Shown here: piece after piece, positions 23,310 through 32,814 of the stretch
How positions within the stretch are numbered: the stretch's first letter is position 1
How the letters are laid out: each line of letters begins with the position of its first letter
DNA from: Epichloe hybrida
Taxonomy: Eukaryota > Ascomycota > Sordariomycetes > Hypocreales > Clavicipitaceae
Direction: 5' to 3'
Length of the DNA stretch: 64,000 nucleotides
NCBI GenBank assembly: GCA_019022495.1
Contig: JAFEKR010000003.1
Span: 310,001-374,000 of the forward strand
Translations under genes and position numbers: made by a program
The notes under the pieces: generated by a model
Told to the model about the DNA's origin: nothing
The model's database searches: none
What the model saw: the letters and a program-made list of their open reading frames with translations, nothing else

Positions 23310-24183
23310 TTACAACGGCACAATGTGGCATCCAAGCATGCCGCGGCCACCCCAATCTCGAGCTGGCGTGAGAGTCAGGCGTAACTCGTGGCGTTGAGCA
23401 ACACCCGATGCTCTCGAAACTTTTATGAATATGTTGCGCTGGAGTATGTCAGCAAACCCAAGACCTGACGTTGGGTGTGACACATACATACCCCTTCGTT
23501 TCCCTGAACGCACTCAGCTACCTTCTTGAGGTTGTCATGATTGGTCTCGTTCACGTATCCGAAATTGCGAATTTCATCTCCTTGCTTCAGTCCGGCACGA
23601 TCGGCTGGGCTGCCAGCAGCAACAGAATTGACCTTTGCAAAAGGCTTGTCCAAACCATCGGCATCAGAGTCTGGTAACACTGGCGGAACAGTGCTCCCCG
23701 AGGGCAAGTTGCTCTCATTGCCTTCATCTAAGCTTGCAAAATGTTCATGAAGATGTTTCTCGACATTGGCCATCAAGTCTTTATAGTCATTCTTAAGTCG
23801 GATGATCCGCGCTCTGGTTGTGCGAACTGTTCAACAGTTAGCATGAATTATGTCACGTGCATAACCGTGATGAGCTATTATTAGGGACAGGCGCACTCTG
23901 AGCAACGTCGATGTCAGATCGTGGGAAGCCGTCCCTGGTGAGAAGAGGGGTTTCCATATTCACTCCATGCTAGTACTTTTGTTAGAATTGATAGACGCTC
24001 GAGAATGTCATGTAAAGCAAGACACACTGATTCAAGAACGCCGCCGAGAGCTGTGAGCTCTTCTTCCAAGTCTGCCTTCTTTCGCTGAAGCTCGCGAAAG
24101 CCCAAATGCCCCGCGTTGCCGTTTGTAACGGCGCCGCTGGTCGGGCCTGATGGCACGGTCGGCGCATGCAGGTTGTTCATCAT
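23310..24183 (-). CDS. NAS2: 26S proteasome assembly chaperone Nas2 (PSMD9/p27 family)
   Basis: Assembly chaperone for the proteasome regulatory particle; it binds the Rpt5 C terminus through a PDZ domain. Exons 24183-24028, 23969-23897, 23826-23492 and 23438-23310 give 230 residues with matching phases. The N-terminal helical part has LQRKKADLEEELTALGGVLE, followed by HGVNMETPLLTRDGFPRSDI and the IRTTRARIIRLKNDYKDLM segment, a family hallmark. The C-terminal PDZ region includes FAKVNSVAAGSPADRAGLKQ, GDEIRNFGYVN and RHELRLTLTPARDWGGRGML, and ends GCHIVPL. Two adjacent ATG codons (24183, 24180) are equally possible starts. Intron acceptors are preceded by CTAAC sites. Confidence 0.93.
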
Positions 24184-24772
24184 CGTGGGGGCAATCCTTG
24201 TTTGGTAGAGATGTCAAGATGCGATGAAATCCAGGGTGCCGATTGCGATGATGAGTCTGGCGGCTGTGCCAGGGGTATTGCGGGGCTTTACTTCGTACGG
24301 ATTACCGCTGAGTCGCTGACCCAGCCATCTTTCAATGCTCTAAAGTTGCCTGCAGCGCTCGAGTCAGGCTGCTGTTCCAGGGACGATGGAGCTGAATTTA
24401 TGTATTGTGACTTGTGAGCCTACAGCGTACCGTCCCGACTGGATAGGGAGCGGTGTTGGTGAAGCAAATGGCTGCACAAATTTGCATGTATGGCGTGTCA
24501 TAAGAATGAAAATCCCGAGAATTATACTATTTGAATCATGTACCATGCACTTGATCTGACGCAGAATCGAGAAGCGCTGCAATCAGTCTGCTATTGCGGA
24601 TGACTGTGCGGCCCGTGGCGAGGATCGATAAGAGCTTGCCTGCATGGTCTGTGCGCCTCCAAACTTGACAGCTTTCTGCCGCTATTCAAGACCAGACGTC
24701 ACTTTTCTGTTCGCCCAACTTTTTTTTTCCGATCTTCGTTCACAGCATAATTAGGTGCCATCACTACTCACC
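24184..24772. promoter_or_regulatory. divergent promoter NAS2 / PWI factor
   Basis: A 589-base gap between divergent start codons. It ends with a T-run and pyrimidine-rich leader immediately before the plus-strand ATG. No specific element was recognised. Confidence 0.45.
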
Positions 24773-26236
24773 ATGGCGTCAAAGGTAGACGCACGACTTC
24801 TCAAGTCGACCAAGTTCCCCCCGGAATTCAGCAAAAAGGTGGATATGCAGAAAGTCAACCTGCAAGTAATGAAAAAGTTGGCTCTGCTCTCTCTGGCAAT
24901 GCTTCGCAGATCGACCATGACTGACCGAACTTCTCAGGTGGATTGCGAACGGAATATCCGACATTCTAGGCAACGAAGACGATGTGGTAATTGAACTCTG
25001 CTTCAATCTCATCGAGGGGTCTCGTCACGTATGTCTTCCCATCAATACTCATCTCGGATATTGAGCTTCCTGTACTCTAGACACTGACAACAATTTTCGA
25101 AGCCCGATATCAAATCCCTTCAAATTCAGCTCACTGGATTCCTGGACAAAGACACGGCGCCGTTCTGTAAAAAGTTGTGGAATCTTTTACTGAGCGCCCA
25201 AGGTAGCCCTCAAGGTGTACCCAAAGAGCTGCTCGAGGCTAAAAAACTAGAACTGATGCAAGAAAAGGTGCGCATAATCAGCCATGGTTTCACTCAATCA
25301 ATTTCCGCGCATATAGGACTAACATTCAACCAGAGGGACGCTGATCGGGCTGTCGACGATGCTCGCAGACGGCGCCAAGATCTCGATCGTGGGGATCGCG
25401 AAGTTCCAGACATCAAGCAACGAGATCGGCATGACCGAGCAAACAACCATGCTGATACTTGGCAGGGCCGACGTGGCAACGATACCTTTGAGAGCCGTTC
25501 CAGACGAGGGGATCAGGATCGCGCAGGAAGATCCAGTCGGCCGTCGGAACCCCAATCTCGAGGTTCCCGGGACTCGTATGGCCGGGATAGTTATGTACCG
25601 AATGCTCGGCGTGGTCGTGACCATGAACGGAGACGGCGACGCGGTCGTTCTTCTTCCGAAGACGAATCCTCTCGATCGAGGTCGCGGAATCGCACTCCAC
25701 CTGGCAAAAGTGAGGCATCCGATAGCCCTGCACGTCGAAGATCCTCCCCACCAAGGCATCGTGGTTCCCGAAAGAGGTCGAGGTCACCTCGTGGAGATGC
25801 CTACCGTCCACGACATGAACGACATGAACGACGTGATAACCGAGACCACCGTTATAGGCCTACTCGTCGTTCCCGATCTATATCTTCCAGCCGCAGCTCG
25901 CCAGCGCATAAAAGAAGGAGGTCAGAGTCACGCAGCCGATCACCTCTCCGTCGCAGACGGCAGTCACCATCATCCTCCGCAAGCTCTTGCAGTCGATCAA
26001 GGTCACGTAGTCGTGGCAGAAGGTCACCCGCAAGGAGAGAGAACAAACGTCGCCGCAGTGATGAGTCTTGTAGCCCCGACCGGTCTCGAGATCGGGGAAG
26101 CAGAAATCGCAGAAGGTCTGGGGACAAGAGTGAACGGCCCACAGGAAGAAGACGAAATAGCTCTTCTCAATCATCTACCCAATCTAGGCGTCGTAAATCA
26201 GCTGAAGCCGTGGAAAACGAACGTTCCTCCCTGTAG
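24773..26236 (+). CDS. PWI-domain, RS-rich splicing factor (SRm160-like)
   Basis: Predicted nuclear mRNA-processing protein: an N-terminal PWI domain that binds nucleic acid, followed by a long Arg/Ser domain typical of splicing coactivators such as SRm160. Exons 24773-24876, 24938-25028, 25103-25267 and 25334-26236 give 420 residues. The PWI core reads KVDMQKVNLQVMKKWIANG, then ISDILGNEDDVVIELCFNLI and IQLTGFLDKDTAPFCKKLW, covering roughly residues 22-100. From about residue 130 it is dominated by RS, RR and SP repeats. The last intron (25268-25333, 66 bases) has a CTAAC branch site and CAG acceptor but is a multiple of three without a stop, so retention would insert 22 residues. The first donor is GTTGGC, somewhat weak. 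Name by analogy; the family assignment is firm. Confidence 0.88.
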
Positions 26237-27135
26237 AAGAATTCTTTGTGGGAATCCAAAAGTGAAAACCTGCTTGGGTAGGGTATCATGGCCTCGACTT
26301 CGAATGTCTTGGCGTGAACTATGACGTGACATCTTCTTTGCGGATTATTCAGCCATCACACGGACGAGACAGTTTGAGAAATGGGGATGCAGCATGAATG
26401 ATACACAGCTTTCATTGCAGATCATCGATGTGGAATGTTTTGCTTATGATGACATTGAATAGAACGGCCAGTTTCTTGATAGTTTGAAGACTCGACCAGA
26501 TTCTTGGGGATTGTTGCGTTGGATGAGCCAGCGATTTTCATAGGCATGTCTTTGGTCGTCTCGAACGCGGACAAGAGACTATGAATACAAAAGAAATGAA
26601 CAGGACTATAGCATTGGGAAATAGGATGCAACGGTCGATGTATGATGCATTTTCTCCATACAAAAGATAGCCTACTCTGCAAAGGCGAAATCGGCTCTGC
26701 GATGAAAATGAATTTGATTACAACGACCGACATTATGGGCATGGCATCTAAAATTGGCCAAGTCGATTGAGCCTTTTTTACATTTATGTGCACATAGCAA
26801 GCCGTTGGTCAAGAGAAAGTCCGACCCGCGATCCAGTGACCCGAAATTCAAAAGGCGTCTAGAGAATGGTTTAAGAGATGGCTGGTAATAGAATTTTCGA
26901 CGATATGGGGTTGCTGATTGCTTGAACTGTAATCTCTCAAACGCTGTCCTGGTGAACGCTCTTGGTCACGTGGCAGCCGCATCTTCCTCTGTAGAGATTG
27001 CTGTGCGACAGCAACATCAACAACCCAACAAGCCCGTTGTCTACGTAATCGAGCGCGCCCCCTTTTGACTCACCAAAAAAAAACCCGCCTGACCTGAGCT
27101 TCTTTCAACATATCATCAGCGGTTGCGCGGTGCGC
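26237..27135. other. intergenic interval, no gene seen
   Basis: Contains the 3' end of the PWI gene and the promoter of EAF6. No open frame with recognisable content. Confidence 0.5.
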
Positions 27136-27862
27136 ATGGCGGATAACAAGAATGGCGGCGCCGCAGGGCCATTGCCAACACTGGCAGAATACAAGAAGTC
27201 CCAGGCACGAGTGCGCGAACTCGTCGAGAAGCGCAGGGCACTTGACAAGCGACTGGTGAGTGATGATCGGGTTTGGTGGTTTCTCGTGGCAGCTCCAGAA
27301 TCGACAGAAAACAGTCAAGGGGAACCTTTCGCTGATGACCGTGAACCAGAACCAAGTGGAGGAAAGCATCATGACCAAGGAAGCGTCCTATCTTGAAAGT
27401 ACACCAAGCGGCAACATCATCACGGGATTCGACAACTACATGAAGGGAACGAGCAGCGCTGCTGCGCAGAGACGCAAGGCAGGGCCGGCCGATCAGAATC
27501 GAGTGTTTTCAAAGTCTTCGATATCGTACAGGCCGAACAATGGGGTATGTTGAGATAGATGCCTGGATCCCTCTCCCCCTCTTGTCAGCCAATCTTTTTC
27601 TTCTCGGGTCATTAGCCATTGACGGATGGAAATTCTTTGTGTTCTTTAGGACTCAACACCCGGATCAACGCCCGCGTCTCATGCAGCACCCACGCCCGTT
27701 TCGGCTACATTCCGAGACAATGGCACGCCTTCGTCAGGAACAGGCAATAAGAGCAAGTCGAAGAAGAAGGCGGCGGCAGTAGCGGATAAAGAGGTTGAGG
27801 ATAGTGAAAACGATGGGGCAACGGGCAAGAAGAGGACGAATTTCGGGGCGTCGAGGAAGTGA
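27136..27862 (+). CDS. EAF6: chromatin modification-related protein Eaf6
   Basis: Small subunit of NuA4-type (and, in other fungi, NuA3) histone acetyltransferase complexes. Exons 27136-27255, 27350-27544 and 27650-27862 give 175 residues. The N-terminal coiled coil reads LAEYKKSQARVRELVEKRRA and continues through VEESIMTKEASYLES. The family signature GNIITGFDNYMKGTSSAAAQ follows, and the protein ends Lys/Ser-rich with KKRTNFGASRK. The first intron acceptor was chosen at 27349 because it restores the spacing between the KRL and EESI segments seen in the family; earlier CAG sites would leave an intron under 55 bases and an insertion. Complex membership is inferred from family. Confidence 0.88.
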
Positions 27863-28511
27863 GTTTTTTGTTGTCGGCGATTGGTTTGGCGCTTTTATGG
27901 TTCAGGAGTTTTGGATCCAGCGGAAATGTGTATGCTGCAATGAGGCACTGGTTTGGCCGGGATGCTTCTGGAAATTGGCGTTTTGCGATCTACGATGGAG
28001 ATGCTGATGTTTTTTGTGGGTTATGCCGCATCAGCTCTGAAGGACAGTCCTACGACTTGGACGCGAAGAAGCTGGGCTAGAACATGTCGATGTTGAAGGC
28101 AGCTAGCTCTCTTCGATGCGAAGGCACTACAATATGCTGCGAGTCAGGTGGGCGTTCATGAAGAGTACCTGCCTCCCGTGTCGTACATTCCCACTTACCC
28201 CTCCATGACCGCCGCCCATCCGGGTGCTTCTTTTTGATGGCTAGCCATTTGGTGCTTGGTGCGGGGTTCAGGTGCATTGTGAGTCGTGACTGACGCTCGT
28301 TGATTTGGGAACGTCTTCAATCTACCTGACTTGTCTGGTCTGTGTTAATCAACCGCGTGTCTAGGGGTTTCTTTTTTTTTTTCCTTTTTCCAAAATAATT
28401 CAAATAATTTCTACATGTAACACCGTCTTTCTGGTCCCCTTTCCCCTCTTGTTCTCAAAATCAAATCTTGGTCTCCCCATTCTGTCCTAAGCGTAGGCTC
28501 AATTGCCCACC
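27863..28511. other. intergenic interval EAF6 to DPP5
   Basis: 3' flank of EAF6 and the promoter of the peptidase gene, the latter with a T-run at about 28372-28390 and a pyrimidine-rich leader. No gene seen. Confidence 0.5.
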
Positions 28512-30983
28512 ATGACCGTCCATGCTGCTCGATTTACTCCCGAGGTGCTCCTCTCGGCACCTCGCCGCTCATCAGGTGTTCCCAATTCGACTGGCGAGCT
28601 GGTGCTCTACACGGTATGCCTCGGCCTACGCTGGGAAGATTGAGCCAAGCGGCGTGCTCACAAAGCTCATCGTGCTCAGTACAGATGTTGCTAACTACAA
28701 GGCTCGTGCAACTAGGTGTCTGTCTACTCTTTCGAGACACACTCCAAGTCTTCTCAAATTCGCGTTCTGAATATCAAGGAAGGAACCTCCCATCTCGTGT
28801 CTGAAGACTCCGGAGCCAGTGACCCTGTTTGGATCGGTGAGAAAGAGGTTCTGTTTCTCAAGGGTGGTGATAATGGATGTACCATGATTATGACGCGGCG
28901 TGTTCTTGACAAGTCCGAGTATGACTGAGCCATGTCCTGTCCCCAAGTCTTTCAAGCTCAAACAAGCGAAAACTAGAGGAGCTAACTCATCGTCATTTTG
29001 GCAGACCCCAGATGATCCACTATCTGGCTGGAAGCGTCTCAAGCCCCAAGACAAAAGCCCTCTCGAATGGCAAGGTGGCCATCTGCTTTGCCGGCCTGAC
29101 CACTCCCAAGGGGGACCTTTACTGGCCGCCAGGCGACCAGAAACCACACGACTCGGCCAAAGTTTACACTTCGCTTTTCGTTCGCCATTGGGATACTTGG
29201 AAAAGTGCCAATGAGAACTCGTTGTGGTATGGCCAGCTGACCAAGATTGACGGCAGATGGACTCTCGAAAGCCCTGGCTTGACGAACCTTCTCGCTGGTA
29301 CAGATCTCAAGTCTCCAGTCCCGCCCTTTGGCGGCACTGGGGATTTCGACATCTCTACGCAAGGCATCTGCTTTGTCGCCAAGGACCCCAAGATCAACCC
29401 TGCACGGTATACCAAGACAGATCTCTACTACGTTCCCGTCAAGTCCTTTGTCGAGAAGCCTGCGGCTGCTCAGATCGTCGAAACAGGCAACCTGCAGGGT
29501 TATAGCGTTGCCCCAACTTTCAACAAGGATGGCAAAAAGATTGCGTTTGCCAGGATGAAGAATATTCAGTACGAAGCAGACAAAGCTCGGCTGCTCATCA
29601 TCCCTGACGTCAATGACCTGAGCAAAGTCCACGAGTTTTACGAGACCAGCGATGGTGAGGGCGGCTGGGATCTGAAACCCGACTGGATCGTCTGGAGCCA
29701 CGATGAAAGGGAGCTGTACGTTGGTGCAGAGAAGCATGGGCGAGTCGCGCTTTGGAAACTTCCCTCTTCTCCCGCCGAAGCAAATGAATTACCAACACTT
29801 TTCTATGCACAAGGATCCATTAGCGATGCCAAACTTCTAGGTGCTGGCCCTGCTCTACTCGTCAGCTCCAAGTCCCGCGTAGAGAGCTCGTTGTACACGG
29901 TGCTCGATCCCTCGTCAAAGTCTGCCATTGACCTGTCGTCGAGCTCCAAGAATGGCAAATCTTTTGGCCTCAACGATTCGATGAAAGACGACATCTGGTA
30001 CCGGGGCTCCATGGGCTATGACGTCCACGCTCTGGTAACGAAGCCGTCCAATTTCGACCCTTCAAAGAAATATCCGCTGGCTTTCTTCATTCACGGAGGA
30101 CCGCAAAGTGCCTGGATGGATGACTGGAGCACGCGATGGAACCCAGCCGTTTTTGCTGAACAGGGCTACATCGTCGTTGCTCCCAACCCGGCAGGCAGTA
30201 CTGGGTACGGCCAGAAGCATACTGACGCTATTACATGTAACTGGGGAGGAAACCCATACGAGGATCTTGTCTTGTGTTTCGAGCATCTGGAGAAGAATGT
30301 GGATTTCGTCGACACTTCGCGGGCTGTGGCATTGGGGGCATCGTATGGAGGCTATATGATCAGTACGTGGCCTTGACAACCCCGGCGTGTCGTTTGCGGA
30401 TGACAGGTCACAGCACTGACAGGTGGCAGACTGGATCCAAGGGCACCCTCTGGGCCGAAAGTTCAAGGCACTCGTGTGTCACGATGGTGTCTTCTCGACT
30501 CAGAACCAATGGTCAACAGAGGAGCTCTTCTTCCCCGAGCACGATTTCGGTGGCCCGCTGTGGGAGAGCCGAGATATCTACGCCAAATGGGATCCTTCGT
30601 TGCATTGCCACAACTGGGAAACCCCAATGCTGGTGCGTGACCTTGATCGCCGAAGACTCGCTTTAGTTGACTGACCAGGCTCCCGCCTTAGGTTTTGCAC
30701 AACGAGCTGGACTACCGGCTGCCCATTTCTGAAGGTCTTGCCATGTTCAACGTCCTGCAGGCGCGCAAGATTCCAAGCAAGCTCGTCGTGTTCCCTGACG
30801 AGAACCACGTAAGTTGACACATTTCGAGGCTGATTCGTGAACTGCAAGCCTTACTGATGCGCGCAGTGGACCATCAAGCCTGAAAACTCCATCGTCTGGC
30901 ACAGGGAGGTGTTGGGCTTTATTAACAAGTACAGCGGGATTTCGGATTCGAAGGGGACCGGCGTGAGGCAGGCAGCTTCTTGA
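28512..30983 (+). CDS. dipeptidyl peptidase 5-type S9 serine peptidase (no signal peptide)
   Basis: Prolyl-oligopeptidase-family enzyme that releases dipeptides; relatives include the secreted DppV of Aspergillus. Exons 28512-28613, 28716-28918, 29005-30362, 30430-30632, 30692-30808 and 30867-30983 give 699 residues. The N-terminal half should be a beta-propeller ([32 protein letters not shown]). The C-terminal alpha/beta hydrolase holds [11 protein letters not shown], the nucleophile elbow GASYGGYM, the Asp segment NELDYRLP and His in PDENHWTIKPEN. All three catalytic residues are therefore present. Unlike secreted DppV it starts [14 protein letters not shown] with no hydrophobic leader, indicating an intracellular paralogue, unless an upstream exon was missed. 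Confidence 0.92.
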
Positions 30984-31427
30984 AGTAAAGCACGAGATTC
31001 GTCTAGCGCTATCATATGCATCCAAAGTGGGAATAATTTAGAAAAAAAACAAAAACAAAAAAAAACAGAGAGTAAACAGGATAAAGACGCACGGAGTAGT
31101 AAATTCGCAGTAGAGTCGGAAATTTTGAGATTAGATTACGACGTACCGTGCGAATTACGGAAATACACTCACCCGACACTGTCCTCGAGGTTACCGACAG
31201 CGCCGAACCACACCACGCACCCAACACCCCCAACAACATCCCCCAACAACGCCCACTCCAGTAAAACATGCGCCGCGCGACCAGATCGCAAACCAGTCGA
31301 TGAGGTCTTCACGACAGCGACACCATCGGTACGAGCGAGGTTGCGCGCCAAATTCAACCCCCCCCTTGGATCCGCACACCAACAGGACGCAAGAAGCACG
31401 GGCTCCATTCCCAGCTCCTCCTTCACG
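30984..31427. promoter_or_regulatory. interval upstream of TAF3-like gene
   Basis: 3' end of the peptidase gene and the C-rich leader of the next gene. Contains CACGGAGTAG at 31090-31099, one of the recurring CGGAGTA motifs. An in-frame upstream extension of the next gene exists but begins without a suitable ATG. Confidence 0.45.
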
Positions 31428-32176
31428 ATGACGACGCAACCAGCCTTCTTCCACGCTTTGCTACGACCCTCGATCTTGCAGATCCTCCGAGCTACGGGCT
31501 ACCACTCCGCCAGGCCGTCGGTCGTGGATTCCCTCACCGACATCGCAGCCCGGTATCTGTATACCCTGTGCCAGTCCGCGGCCTCCCACTCGATACACAA
31601 CCACGGCGACGCAGGGGACTACACCGTCGTCGATGTCAGAATGGCTCTGCGAGACGCCGGCGCGCTGCAACCCGAGAAGACTGCCACGGAGCAGGAGTGG
31701 CTCGGCGAGGAGGACGTGCGGGGCGTAGAAGAATTCATCGAATGGTTCTCGGGGCAAAGGATGCGTGAGCTCATGGAGATGGGGGTCGGTGATGGCGATA
31801 TTGACGCCACGGATTACTTGAACGGTATATCCATACGAGCTCCCAGCCCTCTTTCTCATATTCTTCCATTCGCTAACCACATACCCCGGCAGCTCTCAAA
31901 AAGAAGCACTCCAAAACAGTTGAAGAAAGTAAATATACCGGGACCGTAATCGGAAAACCCCTCGACGTCGTCGCAGAGATACAGGTGGAAGGCGGGCCCG
32001 TCAAGACCATCAGCGAATGGATCCAGCAGCGAAGCTCGCTCCCGGGAGAGTCCAAACAGACGAATGGCACGGGGAGACATGACCGAGGAGGGGGCTCACC
32101 CACGCCCAGCTCAGGCCTGAGCTCGGTGGGCAGTAGACTTGGCGAGGATGACGTCGAGATGAATCTTTCTTCGTAG
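31428..32176 (+). CDS. TAF3-like histone-fold (bromodomain-associated) protein
   Basis: Probable TFIID subunit of TAF3 type, or another nuclear protein with the bromodomain-associated histone fold that pairs with TAF10-like partners. Exons 31428-31824 and 31893-32176 give 226 residues; the intron starts GTATAT and has a CGCTAAC branch site. The histone fold spans about residues 5-105: FFHALLRPSILQILRATGYH, then SVVDSLTDIAARYLYTLCQS, YTVVDVRMALRDAGAL and VEEFIEWFSG. Downstream comes ALKKKHSKTVEESKYTGTVI, then GKPLDVVAEIQVEGGPVKTI and SEWIQQR, which are conserved in fungal proteins of this kind. It is short and lacks a PHD finger, as in fungal TAF3. The stop codon is followed at once by a GTAAGT sequence, so a 3' UTR intron is possible. 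Confidence 0.82.
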
Positions 32177-32814
32177 GGTAAGTGGACGTCTTGGCAGGGG
32201 GTTCGGGGCATGGCGGCCAAAAGCTGGAGCGAAGACGGACACGGAGACGGAGACGATGGCACGGTCGGGCACGATGCCGCTCGAAAGTAGGATGACGAGA
32301 CCACGCCGTCGGTGAGGGGGGACGGTCCCGACGCTGCGCCGCTCAGGAGATCTGGGCGGAAGAGGAAGCGCAAGATCTTTTACGATGAGCTGTCGACTTG
32401 GTGAGGCGGGAGAGAAGTCGGGACGACGGCTTTTTTTTATGTGTGGATTTTGAGTCACGGCATAGCATGGCGCTGGAGTTTTTGGGAAGACGAGAAAACC
32501 AGCTTCATTTTATATTCGAAGTCGTGGGCAAGTTTCTTAAACGAGACGAGGAAAGATGAAGCATTCTTCTTGGATGGCGCATCACGAGTCTGATGGGGGC
32601 TCGAGATTAAACAGCATAGTCTTGAGCAGATTGAGAATCGTGGTTGTACAGTACAGGATTGCGCCTTCTATCACGAGTCTGATGGGGGCTCGAGATTAAA
32701 TAACATAGTCTTGAGCAGATTGAGAATCGTTGTTGTACAGTACAGGATGGACCATCCAAGGTGTTGGTATTGGGTATTGATTGGTATTGTTGTGCAAAAT
32801 CAAGATGCACCCTC
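32177..32814. other. convergent 3' region with tandem duplication
   Basis: Lies between two convergent genes. It holds a two-copy tandem repeat (see separate entry) close to the 3' end of the PPR-like gene. No gene seen. Confidence 0.55.
32581..32748. repeat. two-copy tandem repeat, period 89 bp
   Basis: A sequence of about 79 bases beginning ATCACGAGTCTGATGGGGGC at 32581 recurs at 32670 with only three substitutions and an intervening spacer of about ten bases. The high identity suggests a recent duplication. It sits within the likely 3' UTR of the minus-strand PPR-like gene, whose stop is at 32815. Confidence 0.93.

Noticed and set aside
25359..26324. 321-codon plus-strand frame overlapping the RS domain
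   Set aside because: Arises from the repetitive CG/AG composition of RS codons read in another frame; the PWI/RS frame is clearly the real one.
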